From positions 1-53,883 of the forward strand of contig VGMW01000010.1 of NCBI GenBank assembly GCA_016866235.1: DNA of 53,883 nucleotides. The letters run 5' to 3'. Below are positions 42,407 to 50,626 of this stretch, piece after piece (position 1 is the stretch's first letter; each line of letters starts with the position of its first letter). Source of the stretch: Bacteroidota bacterium. Lineage in GTDB: Bacteria > Bacteroidota > Bacteroidia > Cytophagales > Cyclobacteriaceae. Both the position numbers and the translations under genes were made by a program. The notes beneath the pieces are model-generated. The model worked only from the letters and a program-made list of their open reading frames with translations, made no database searches and was not told the origin of the DNA.

Positions 42407-42952
42407 TTAAACAAAACTTTTTGAAAGCAATTCCTCCGCCAAGGGCAAAACCGCATCCTTTGCAGAGACACTTGGAAATTCCACACCCCATGCTATGCCT
42501 ATCGTCGGATCATTCCAACGTAAACCTGCATCAGCTTCGGCATTGTACTCGGAAGAACATTTATAGAAAAATACTGCGTCGGTTATTGCCCTAAATCCAT
42601 GCGCAAATCCCTCCGGGATGTAAAGCATATTTCTCTTACCAGAATCGAGGTGAAAAACTGCATGCTTCAGAAAAGTCGGAGAGTCTTTTCTCAGGTCTAC
42701 GGCTACATCCAACACCGATCCGGAGATCACCGTAACCAATTTAGCCTGGCCGAAGGGTTGCCTTTGATAATGCAAGCCACGTATGACATCCTTTCTTGAA
42801 AAGGATAGATTATCCTGAACAAAGTCGTGTTTTATGCCCGCCTTCGACAAATTGGAACGCTTGGTAAACTCCATAAACCATCCACGATCATCCTGATAAA
42901 CATCTGGAATGATCTCCAACAGCCCTTCTATCTGATTTTTAATGATTTTCAT
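42407..42952 (-). CDS. rfbC: dTDP-4-dehydrorhamnose 3,5-epimerase
   Basis: A 181-residue cupin epimerase of the dTDP-L-rhamnose pathway. Seen are the typical PDVYQDDRGWFMEFTKRSNL, FVQDNLSFSRKDVIRGLHYQ (catalytic His in GLHYQ), KLVTVISGSVLDVAVDLR, and YIPEGFAHGFRAI. The length matches RfbC/RmlC. rfbA, rfbB and rfbD are not in the window, so the pathway must be completed elsewhere. It probably forms a two-gene unit with the CpsB-like phosphatase and is divergent from hflX (100 bp apart). Confidence 0.95.
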   Translation of the reverse strand: MKIIKNQIEGLLEIIPDVYQDDRGWFMEFTKRSNLSKAGIKHDFVQDNLSFSRKDVIRGLHYQRQPFGQAKLVTVISGSVLDVAVDLRKDSPTFLKHAVFHLDSGKRNMLYIPEGFAHGFRAITDAVFFYKCSSEYNAEADAGLRWNDPTIGIAWGVEFPSVSAKDAVLPLAEELLSKSFV

Positions 42953-43052
42953 CTCGTCCGCCTTTTACAATGTTGGTGCCTATTCAAAAAATGGCCTTAT
43001 TCTTCAATTTTTTCACAATTAAGCAAAAGCAAGGCTATTTTCGCTCCCAATT

Positions 43053-44249
43053 TTGGAATTACCCCAGACCATTTTGGAAAATAAAAAGGCCATTCTGATT
43101 TCTGTTACCGACTCCCGGGTGCATGCCGAGGAAATCAGGGAGCACCTCGATGAACTGGCATTCCTCGGAGAAACAGCCGGATTAAAAAGCGTTCACACCT
43201 TTACCCAAAGACTTGACCACCCCGATACCCGGACTTTTGTCGGTAAGGGCAAACTGGAAGAAATCAAAGAATATGTTTTTAAACACGATATCGGATTTCT
43301 GCTCTTCGATGACGATCTATCGGCATCTCAATTAAAGAATCTTGAAAAGGCCCTAAATCCGGCAGACCGAGAGCTAAAAGTCAGAATCTACGACCGGAGT
43401 TTATTGATCCTGGACATCTTCGTGATGCGGGCACAAACTGCGCAAGCCAAAGTCCAGGTGAAACTGGCCATGAATCAATACCTGCTTCCGCGGTTAACCA
43501 GAATGTGGACACACCTTGAAAGACAGAGGGGTGGCACCGGAACCCGTGGCGGCGCCGGGGAAAAAGAAATCGAAACCGATCGACGGATCATAAAAAGGGA
43601 AATCGCCGACCTAAAAGAGGAGCTGGAGAAAATTGACCGCCAGCGGATGACCCAACGCAAAGGCAGGGATCAAATGGTTCGCGTAGCGCTGGTTGGCTAT
43701 ACCAACGTCGGTAAATCCACCCTGATGAACCTGCTCTCCAAGGCCGATGTAAAAGCAGAGAACAAATTATTCGCTACGGTAGACGCCACAGTCCGCAAGG
43801 TGGTGATCAATCAAATCCCTTTTCTTCTTTCCGATACAGTGGGTTTTATCAGAAAACTCCCCCACCATCTTATCGAATCGTTTAAATCCACCCTGGATGA
43901 AGTTCGGGAAGCGGACGTGTTGTTGCACGTGGTGGATGTCTCCCACCCTTTCCTTGAAAAACACATCGAAGTGGTTCAAAATACACTTGCGGAAATCGGT
44001 GCCGGTGAAATTGAGGTCATTCTTGTGTTGAACAAAACAGATAAACTGGCGTTGACTGAGTCAGAACTCGCAGAAAGGGAAAAATATTACCGACAATTCA
44101 AATGCTATGACATGGCTTTTGTCTCCGCGCATACAGGATTCAACATACCATTGCTTAGAAACAAAGTCTATCAACGCGTTCGGGAAAAATTCATGAAGAT
44201 TTATCCGAACTATGTACTTCCCGATTACACCAGCTACCTGGATCAGTAA
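43053..44249 (+). CDS. hflX: ribosome-associated GTPase HflX
   Basis: A 398-residue GTPase that splits or rescues stalled ribosomes. The N-terminal HflX domain and coiled-coil linker include QLERQRGG-like MWTHLERQRGGTGTRGGAG and the strongly conserved EKEIETDRR. The G domain has G1 GYTNVGKST (about 214-222), G3 DTVGF and G4 NKTD. No ATG is available between the upstream stop (TAA at 43020) and the conserved region, so the TTG at 43053 is taken as start. It converges on the GH29 gene with a 7-bp overlap. Confidence 0.94.
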   Translation: MELPQTILENKKAILISVTDSRVHAEEIREHLDELAFLGETAGLKSVHTFTQRLDHPDTRTFVGKGKLEEIKEYVFKHDIGFLLFDDDLSASQLKNLEKALNPADRELKVRIYDRSLLILDIFVMRAQTAQAKVQVKLAMNQYLLPRLTRMWTHLERQRGGTGTRGGAGEKEIETDRRIIKREIADLKEELEKIDRQRMTQRKGRDQMVRVALVGYTNVGKSTLMNLLSKADVKAENKLFATVDATVRKVVINQIPFLLSDTVGFIRKLPHHLIESFKSTLDEVREADVLLHVVDVSHPFLEKHIEVVQNTLAEIGAGEIEVILVLNKTDKLALTESELAEREKYYRQFKCYDMAFVSAHTGFNIPLLRNKVYQRVREKFMKIYPNYVLPDYTSYLDQ

Positions 44250-45676
44250 ACTTCCAGTGTAGACAAAGCCACACAATTTTTTGACTGATTGATCGACACC
44301 CTGAGTGCCGACGCTTCAATCCCATCCAATGCCAAAACTCTTTTGTATCCAATGGTCGTTCCCTGCGCCACCTCCCGCCATGCCCCGTTGATTTCAGCTT
44401 CAACCACAAAAGAAGAAACCCTTTGACCAAGTGCAATCGGCTCTTGCAGCATGATGTAATGCATAACCTTAGGCGATGTCCACCGGACTGTTGCAGTTCC
44501 TGACGTCACACCATCATCGGTAGCCCAATAGGTTTGATCATCGCCATCCATCAATGAGCCTGCACCATACTGATCGGAGCCACCACGATCTTGTGATACT
44601 TCCAATGCACCACCAGCAACCAAAGGCTTTTCAAAGGCCTTCTCCAAAATTTTACGGAACCCCATTAAAGCCTGTTCATCCCTGCGGTGGATTCTGCCAT
44701 GACGATCCGGCGGAATGTTTAAAAGCAGCGTAGAGCCTCTGCCGACGGAGGTAAGCCAGATGTCAAAAAGTTTTTCGGGCGATTTGACCAATGAATCCTG
44801 TGAGGCATGATAAAACCAACCGGGTCTAATAGAGACATCAACTTCCGCAGGAATCCATTTAGTGCCATCAGGATTCCCGGTTTGCAACAAATTTTCAATT
44901 CCAGCCTTTCCCGCAAAGAGCGTGTCTGCAGTAATGGTATTCCAATTGGTTTCACCGGCGATGCCTCGTTCATTTCCAACCCATCGTACGCCAGGACCGG
45001 CATCACTGAAAAAAATAATTTCCGGTTCCATGGAACGAACCAGTTCAAGCGTTCCAGGCCAGTCATAATAAGTCGATCCATTTATTTTTCTGGTTTCACG
45101 GGCGCCTCCATAAAATCCATCCCCTCCATTTGCACCATCGAACCACATTTCAAAGACAGGTCCGTACAATCCAAAGAGCTCCTTTAACTGATTTCGGTAG
45201 TACTCGACATAAGCCGGGCGGCCATACTCGGCATGGTTCCGATCCCATGGAGACAGGTAGATTCCGAAATTCAAACCCTCATTTTTTGCTGACCTGGCCA
45301 GGGAGCCCACCACATCAGTTTTATTGCCGGCCCTGGCAACAGAATGCACTGTGTACTGGCTGGGCCAAAGACAGAAACCATCATGGTGTTTGGATGTCAG
45401 GATAACCGACTTGAATCCGGTCTCCTTAAAAATTCTTGTCCACTGATCCGTATTAAGGGAGTCAGGATTAAAAAGCAAAGGCGATTCATCACCATAACCC
45501 CACTCCTTATCAGTGAAAGTATTGATGGAGAAATGGACAAAAGCATTCATCTCCATCCGGTGCCAACGAAGCTGTGCCGGGCTTGGTACCACCTCCAGTG
45601 CTGCTGGAGGTTTGACCGGTGCAGCGCAGGAAGAAAGAATCAGGACCAGGCTACAAACTTTAAGGATCAGTCGCAT
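44243..45676 (-). CDS. GH29 alpha-L-fucosidase lipoprotein
   Basis: A 477-residue exported glycosidase. ATG 45674-45676 gives a lipoprotein signal ending in LILSSC; the open frame reaches back to 45703, but that start lacks a fitting signal sequence. Catalytic-domain motifs are AFVHFSINTFTDKEWGYG, LTSKHHDGFCLWPS, FGIYLSPWDRN and the nucleophile region EMWFDGANGG. The C-terminal ~130 residues form an F5/8 type C-like beta-sandwich (GSLMDGDDQTYWATDDG...). It would remove terminal L-fucose from glycans at the cell surface or in the periplasm. It overlaps hflX by 7 bp at the 3' end and is divergent from nuoI. Confidence 0.92.
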   Translation of the reverse strand: MRLILKVCSLVLILSSCAAPVKPPAALEVVPSPAQLRWHRMEMNAFVHFSINTFTDKEWGYGDESPLLFNPDSLNTDQWTRIFKETGFKSVILTSKHHDGFCLWPSQYTVHSVARAGNKTDVVGSLARSAKNEGLNFGIYLSPWDRNHAEYGRPAYVEYYRNQLKELFGLYGPVFEMWFDGANGGDGFYGGARETRKINGSTYYDWPGTLELVRSMEPEIIFFSDAGPGVRWVGNERGIAGETNWNTITADTLFAGKAGIENLLQTGNPDGTKWIPAEVDVSIRPGWFYHASQDSLVKSPEKLFDIWLTSVGRGSTLLLNIPPDRHGRIHRRDEQALMGFRKILEKAFEKPLVAGGALEVSQDRGGSDQYGAGSLMDGDDQTYWATDDGVTSGTATVRWTSPKVMHYIMLQEPIALGQRVSSFVVEAEINGAWREVAQGTTIGYKRVLALDGIEASALRVSINQSKNCVALSTLEVY

Positions 45677-45746
45677 GCCGGTAAATCTTAATGGCGTAAA
45701 CATGGCTAAGTGTCGCTTTGGGGACTTTAAATGGGATAATTTGGGT

Positions 45747-45754
45747 TAAATTTG
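45747..45754 (+). promoter_or_regulatory. candidate -7 box (TAAATTTG) of nuoI-N
   Basis: An exact TAnnTTTG element ending 4 bp before the nuoI ATG at 45759, within the 82-bp divergent gap to the fucosidase gene. If used, transcription would start at or next to the start codon. No -33 TTG at standard spacing was found (a TTTG at 45717-45720 is 26 bp away). Confidence 0.3.
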
Positions 45755-45758
45755 CGGA

Positions 45759-46421
45759 ATGCTTCAGAGAAACCAAGGTTATTGGTCTTCATTATTTTTT
45801 ACCATTCGTTCTGTCTATAAAGGAATGGCGCTTACCGCCAGACATATGGTGGGTGCCACCAAAAGAAGTTCGGCAGCCACGCGATTGGACATCTCCAGCA
45901 ATCAGTACTTCAACCATCAGGAGGGAATCACCACCGCATCTTTTCCGCACGAAACACTTCCTATACCTGAAAACGGTCGATACAAATTGCACAATGAAAT
46001 GGAGGACTGTATTGTATGTGACAAGTGTGTTAAGGTCTGTCCCGTCAACTGCATTGCCATCGAGCCCATCCGCTCTCCAGAGGAGTTTGGAAAAACCTCC
46101 GATGGCACTTCCAAGAGAATTTATGCCGCGTCGTTCGATATTGACATGTCCAAGTGCTGCTTCTGTGGGTTGTGCACCACGGTGTGCCCCACCGAGTGCC
46201 TGACCATGACGCCGGAGTATGCCTTCAGCACCAACCATTTACCCGATCATACCATCAGTTTCGCCAATCTATCGGAGCAGGAAATTACCCTTCGCAAAAA
46301 TGAATGGGAGGTTTACTTAAAACAAAAGGCGGCGCAGGAACAATCTCCAGCCGGTACCGCTTCACCGGCAACGCCTCCGAAGCCCGTTATCAAACCTTTA
46401 AGACCAAAGTTTGGCGCCTGA
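45759..46421 (+). CDS. nuoI: NADH-quinone oxidoreductase subunit I
   Basis: A 220-residue iron-sulfur subunit of complex I that carries clusters N6a and N6b between the peripheral and membrane arms. The two 8Fe ferredoxin motifs are complete: CIVCDKCVKVCPVNC and CCFCGLCTTVCPTEC. The N-terminal amphipathic part (FFTIRSVYKGMALTARHM) fits the membrane-contact helix. The C-terminal tail is Pro/Ala-rich (GTASPATPPKP). It is the first gene of nuoIJKLMN, and nuoA-H are absent here. The nuoJ start overlaps its end. Confidence 0.95.
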   Translation: MLQRNQGYWSSLFFTIRSVYKGMALTARHMVGATKRSSAATRLDISSNQYFNHQEGITTASFPHETLPIPENGRYKLHNEMEDCIVCDKCVKVCPVNCIAIEPIRSPEEFGKTSDGTSKRIYAASFDIDMSKCCFCGLCTTVCPTECLTMTPEYAFSTNHLPDHTISFANLSEQEITLRKNEWEVYLKQKAAQEQSPAGTASPATPPKPVIKPLRPKFGA

Positions 46422-46902
46422 AAAATTTATACTGACCCTGGAGGCCATCGCCTTACTGGCTGTAGTTGGAATTTTTCTGGCCAAAAAAATTTTCAATACA
46501 GCTTTATTTTTTTTGACGGTTATGCTTTGCCTGGCTGGGATTTATGGATTTGCAGGTTCAACGTATTTATTCATTGTACAGCTGGCTGTTTATGGCGGCG
46601 GAATTGCCGTATTGGTTCTGTTTGCCGTAATGATCACCGGAAAAAAATTTAAAACGAACACCTTTCCGGTTTCCATTTGGAATTTACTTCCTGCAGTATT
46701 GGTCCTTGCGCTGCTGCTGGCAAACTTGAAATCCATCGCTCCAAGTGCCATAAGTGAAAGAGAAACCGATTCAGTACTCATCGGAAATTATTTATCAGAT
46801 CAATATTTGGTCGCCTTTGGCTTTGCAGGCTTTTTACTGTTGGTGGCCATGGTGGGGGCGATTATCGTTGCTGTTCATAAACCAGAGAACCATGGCCGTT
46901 GA
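46411..46902 (+). CDS. nuoJ: NADH-quinone oxidoreductase subunit J
   Basis: A 163-residue membrane subunit with five hydrophobic helices. The start is TTG at 46411, overlapping the nuoI stop by 11 bp; no ATG exists before the first helix. The conserved TM3 region is seen in YLFIVQLAVYGGGIAVLVLFAVMIT, where the pi-bulge and Gly/Tyr-rich helix of NuoJ lies. It is part of the proton-pumping membrane arm and is followed by nuoK with an 11-bp overlap. Confidence 0.92.
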   Translation: MAPEKFILTLEAIALLAVVGIFLAKKIFNTALFFLTVMLCLAGIYGFAGSTYLFIVQLAVYGGGIAVLVLFAVMITGKKFKTNTFPVSIWNLLPAVLVLALLLANLKSIAPSAISERETDSVLIGNYLSDQYLVAFGFAGFLLLVAMVGAIIVAVHKPENHGR

Positions 46903-47194
46903 ACAACATATTCTGATTTTTTCTATTCTCCTTTTTTGTGCTGGCATAGGACTCACTTTACTTGGCGGAGAGTTAATCCGAATCCTGATTGGAATTGAGC
47001 TGATGCTCAACAGTGCCAACCTGAATCTGGTTTGGTTCACCCCTGCCAACGCTGCTGGAGAAGGATCAACCATTGCACTGTTTATTCTGGTGATCTCAGT
47101 TTGTGAGGCCGCGGTGGGTCTTGCAGTACTCCTGAGGGTTTATCGTTATTATCGGACCTCGTCCGCTTCTGAAATAAATCAAATCAGGGAGTAA
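46892..47194 (+). CDS. nuoK: NADH-quinone oxidoreductase subunit K
   Basis: A 100-residue, three-helix membrane subunit. ATG 46892 is chosen because it gives the standard NuoK N-terminus (VEQHILIFSILLFCAGIGLT) and length; a frame open to 46754 only overlaps nuoJ. The two conserved membrane glutamates are visible in LIGIELMLNSANLN and in VISVCEAAVGLAVL. It acts in the proton path of complex I. The stop is 1 bp before the nuoL ATG. Confidence 0.95.
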   Translation: MAVEQHILIFSILLFCAGIGLTLLGGELIRILIGIELMLNSANLNLVWFTPANAAGEGSTIALFILVISVCEAAVGLAVLLRVYRYYRTSSASEINQIRE

Positions 47195-47195
47195 C

Positions 47196-49037
47196 ATGGA
47201 GACCATTCTACTCCCGCTCGGATTTTATTTGTCAGCCCTACTGCTGATTCGTCCTTTCAAAATGATCGGCCTAAATCCAGGCGATGTTGCATCGATCTTT
47301 TTTCTGGGCTCATTTTTCTCTTTGCTATTAACCTTTTTGACCTTCAAAGGAAATGCCATGGTGCTGGATCTTAATTGGTTCAGAATCGCTGGCACGAGCA
47401 TTAATTTCAGCCTTAGCCTTGACCATCAAAGTCTTCCTGTCTGGTTGTTTGTTAGTCTTACCGGACTTGCCATCACATTTTGGTCCAAGTATTATTTGGG
47501 AAAAGGTGATCATGAAAGATTTTACCTGATCATCAGCCTGTTTATGATTGCCATGGCACTGTTGCTGGTTTCCGCCAACATGCTGTTAACTTTCTTCGCG
47601 TGGGAACTGGTTGGATTGTGCTCCTATTTACTCATTGCTTATAACCGTGACGATGCAGAAGCCATCGAGGCTTCCCGCGCTGCGCTCATCATCAATAAAG
47701 CGGGCGATCTTGGATTTATTGTTGCGTTGATGGTTATCTATAAAGAATTAGGCACATTCGGTTTGTCGGAATTACAAACATCGAGCGGGCACTGGAGCAA
47801 TACCTCAATGACCATTGCGGCTGCGGGGTTGTTAACAGCCATCGTGGCGAAGTCAGCTCAGTTTCCTCTTCACTCCTGGTTACCAGCCGCTATGGCAGGA
47901 CCAACGCCAGTTTCAGCCCTCCTGCACTCCGCCACCATGGTTGCAGCAGGCGTATTCCTTCTTTATCGGTTCAATTTTATTTTTCCTGAGGACATCCGGC
48001 ACCTGACCGGAATCATTGGCGCTACCACTACCCTGTTGGGTGGATGGAATGCGTTGACCCAAAGGAAAATAAAAGCACTGCTTGCATATTCTACACTATC
48101 GCAACTTGGACTCATGGTTATGACCGCAGGTTGGGGAAATCCGGAAGCGTCCGTTTTTCATTTGGTGAGTCACGGACTTACCAAAGCAGGACTATTCCTC
48201 ATGGCAGGTATTTGGATGATGGAGGCAGGAAAATCAACCAGTGAAAATGAACTAGAGCACCTTGGCAACGCAGGACCGAAGGCAAAAAAGTCATCCATTA
48301 TTTTATTGATGCTGACCCTCATGCTTACGGGCTTCCCTCTTTCAGCAACTTTTCTGTCGAAAGAATTCATGCTATCCTCTCTGCCTGCCACTGCACCAAG
48401 GCTAATTTTTATTGTAAGCAGCCTTTTGACCATTCTCTACACCGGAAGACTCCTTTGGTACCTAAAGCCATTCTCAGGATCACAGCAAGAAGAAAGATTT
48501 TTTTCAGTTAAATGGGCAAGCCCCATTCTCCTAACCATCCTGGGGGTCTGGATTTTCTGGAATGTAAATCCACTGGGAAGCGGAAGCCATCTCTTCCCAT
48601 CAGTAACCCACCACCCACTTTCAGACATGCTGCCGGGTGTTGGAATCATCGCCGGATCATGGTTTGCACTTTGGTTGCTTTGGAACACTGAATTGTTTCA
48701 AACCATTGAAAAGTATTTGCCAGAACTGCGACCGGAGCGTCTGTATTTACCGGTGGTCATGGCCCTGACTACTGCACTTCAAAAAATCACTCTTTTCATC
48801 GATCAAAAAATTCTTGATGGCATCGCGAATCTGATTGGTTATGGAACCGTAACACTGGCTCACCTCATCGGATTTTTAGATCGGTTCCTGGTTGATGGAT
48901 TTATCCTATTGTCCGGCCGCCTAACCAAATTCACCGGTTCCATCCTTCGCAGACCAATGAACGGACAGATTGCTGGTTATCTGTGGTGGACGGTGACGGG
49001 ACTTATGCTTTTGTTATTTTGGCAGTGGAATCCATGA
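47196..49037 (+). CDS. nuoL: NADH-quinone oxidoreductase subunit L
   Basis: A 613-residue antiporter-like subunit at the distal end of complex I. Conserved segments are TFFAWELVGLCSYLLIAY (Glu in TM5), AKSAQFPLHSWLPAAMAGPT (Lys in TM7), PVSALLHSATMVAAGVFLLY, and KIKALLAYSTLSQLGLMV. The long C-terminal part includes the lateral helix and last anchors. ATG 47196 is the start, and the TGA overlaps the nuoM ATG (ATGA). Confidence 0.96.
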   Translation: METILLPLGFYLSALLLIRPFKMIGLNPGDVASIFFLGSFFSLLLTFLTFKGNAMVLDLNWFRIAGTSINFSLSLDHQSLPVWLFVSLTGLAITFWSKYYLGKGDHERFYLIISLFMIAMALLLVSANMLLTFFAWELVGLCSYLLIAYNRDDAEAIEASRAALIINKAGDLGFIVALMVIYKELGTFGLSELQTSSGHWSNTSMTIAAAGLLTAIVAKSAQFPLHSWLPAAMAGPTPVSALLHSATMVAAGVFLLYRFNFIFPEDIRHLTGIIGATTTLLGGWNALTQRKIKALLAYSTLSQLGLMVMTAGWGNPEASVFHLVSHGLTKAGLFLMAGIWMMEAGKSTSENELEHLGNAGPKAKKSSIILLMLTLMLTGFPLSATFLSKEFMLSSLPATAPRLIFIVSSLLTILYTGRLLWYLKPFSGSQQEERFFSVKWASPILLTILGVWIFWNVNPLGSGSHLFPSVTHHPLSDMLPGVGIIAGSWFALWLLWNTELFQTIEKYLPELRPERLYLPVVMALTTALQKITLFIDQKILDGIANLIGYGTVTLAHLIGFLDRFLVDGFILLSGRLTKFTGSILRRPMNGQIAGYLWWTVTGLMLLLFWQWNP

Positions 49038-50626
49038 ACCTAAACGCTATACTTCTTAACCTGCTGATCTTTCTACCGCTGGCCATTGCGGTGGCAATGT
49101 TGTTTTTACCTAACGGAGATTCAAAGCGATTGCAGCAATTGGCAGTTTTAACAGGCGTGGTGCAAGTGGTCTTGGCGGTGGTACTCTTGGTGAATTGGCA
49201 AATGAATGTCAAAGGCTATCAGGCTGAAATAGCAGCGCCATGGTTTAGCGTTTCCTCAGGCGATCGCATGTTGTTTAGCGCAGGTTACCATGTTGGACTC
49301 GATGGTTTGAGTCTGCCAATGGTGGTGTTAAGTGCGGTAGTGATGTTGTTGGCAGCCATTTTATCGGCTAAGGTGAATTCCCAGGTAAAAGGTTATTTCC
49401 TTTTGTTCCAGGTGCTCAATACAGCCATCATGGGCACGTTCGCTGCATTGGACATGTTTCTGTTCTATGTGTTTTTTGAATTTATGCTGATCCCGATGTA
49501 TTTCCTGATTGGCATCTGGGGTGGCCCGAACAGGTCATATGCTGCTGTTAAATTTTTCCTCTACACGCTTTTTGGATCGATTCTCATTCTGGTAGCGATG
49601 ATCATCTTATATCAATCCACAGGAGAACCAGGGACGTTTGGCATCAGCCATAGTTTTGATGTAGAAGTATTAACGGGTCTGAAGGGATTGTTACCTGGCT
49701 CTGCTTTGGATCCGGTGAATCCCACACTTTGGTTTGGACTCCGTGCATCTACCTGGGTATTTCTTTTATTAGCAACCGGATTTGCCATCAAAATACCCGC
49801 AGTACCATTGCATACCTGGTTGCCCGATGCTCACGTTGAAGCCTCAACCCCAATCTCCGTAATCCTTGCAGCACTACTATTAAAAACCGGCGCCTACGGG
49901 CTCATCCGATTTGGGGTATTAATCCTGCCGACCGAATTCCAGGAATTCCAGTTCACCCTCTCCATCGTCGCTGTCGTATCCATCATTTATGGATCACTGA
50001 ATGCCTTGGCCTCGGCCGACCTGAAACGAATGATTGCTTATTCATCTGTGGCCCATATGGGGTTTGTGCTTTTGGGCATCAGTGCAGGCAATACCGTTGC
50101 CATACAGGGTGCTATTTTTCAAATGACCTCACATGGCATTATCTCTGCCATGCTGTTCATATTGGCTGGCGTCATTCAAGACCGGACCGGCAGCAGGCTG
50201 ATTGGTCATTATTCAGGCTTGTATCAAAAAATGCCGGGCTTTACTTCCATTGTCCTGATTGCATTTTTTGCTGCGATGGGTATTCCAGGGTTCTCTTCAT
50301 TTATTGGTGAACTGCTTATTCTGATTGGTGGATTTAGTTCAACCGCACTGCCGGGTACCATTCCTGTATTGGCAACGATCGGCATTTTACTTTCCGCTGG
50401 TTATCTATTGTGGACCATCAGCAGGATGATCTTTGGAACCTTTCATAGTAAAGTGGAGGGTGATCTCTATGACCTGAATAAAAAAGAGTGGACGGTCTTG
50501 TTACCCCTTGCACTGCTCACTCTTGTACTGGGTATTTATCCAGGCCCACTCCTTGACGTTATCCTTCCGTTTGCTGAAAAATTTTCAGCGTTGACATCCA
50601 TCGGAGCCTCCCTGCCGCTTAAATGA
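49034..50626 (+). CDS. nuoM: NADH-quinone oxidoreductase subunit M
   Basis: A 530-residue antiporter-like subunit. ATG 49034, overlapping the nuoL stop as ATGA, is chosen over the longer frame from 48983, which lies inside nuoL. Key segments are HVGLDGLSLPMVVLS, FYVFFEFMLIPMYFLIGIWG (Glu in TM5), IKIPAVPLHTWLPDAHVEAS (Lys in TM7), and LKRMIAYSSVAHMGFVLLG. It forms one of the proton channels of the membrane arm. The next gene, nuoN, overlaps by 4 bp. Confidence 0.96.
   Translation: MNLNAILLNLLIFLPLAIAVAMLFLPNGDSKRLQQLAVLTGVVQVVLAVVLLVNWQMNVKGYQAEIAAPWFSVSSGDRMLFSAGYHVGLDGLSLPMVVLSAVVMLLAAILSAKVNSQVKGYFLLFQVLNTAIMGTFAALDMFLFYVFFEFMLIPMYFLIGIWGGPNRSYAAVKFFLYTLFGSILILVAMIILYQSTGEPGTFGISHSFDVEVLTGLKGLLPGSALDPVNPTLWFGLRASTWVFLLLATGFAIKIPAVPLHTWLPDAHVEASTPISVILAALLLKTGAYGLIRFGVLILPTEFQEFQFTLSIVAVVSIIYGSLNALASADLKRMIAYSSVAHMGFVLLGISAGNTVAIQGAIFQMTSHGIISAMLFILAGVIQDRTGSRLIGHYSGLYQKMPGFTSIVLIAFFAAMGIPGFSSFIGELLILIGGFSSTALPGTIPVLATIGILLSAGYLLWTISRMIFGTFHSKVEGDLYDLNKKEWTVLLPLALLTLVLGIYPGPLLDVILPFAEKFSALTSIGASLPLK

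Noticed and set aside
46754-46891. Extended NuoK N-terminus and extended NuoM N-terminus (48983-49033)
   Set aside because: Both extensions lie inside the preceding nuo gene and lack similarity to the family; the internal ATGs give standard lengths and the usual overlaps.
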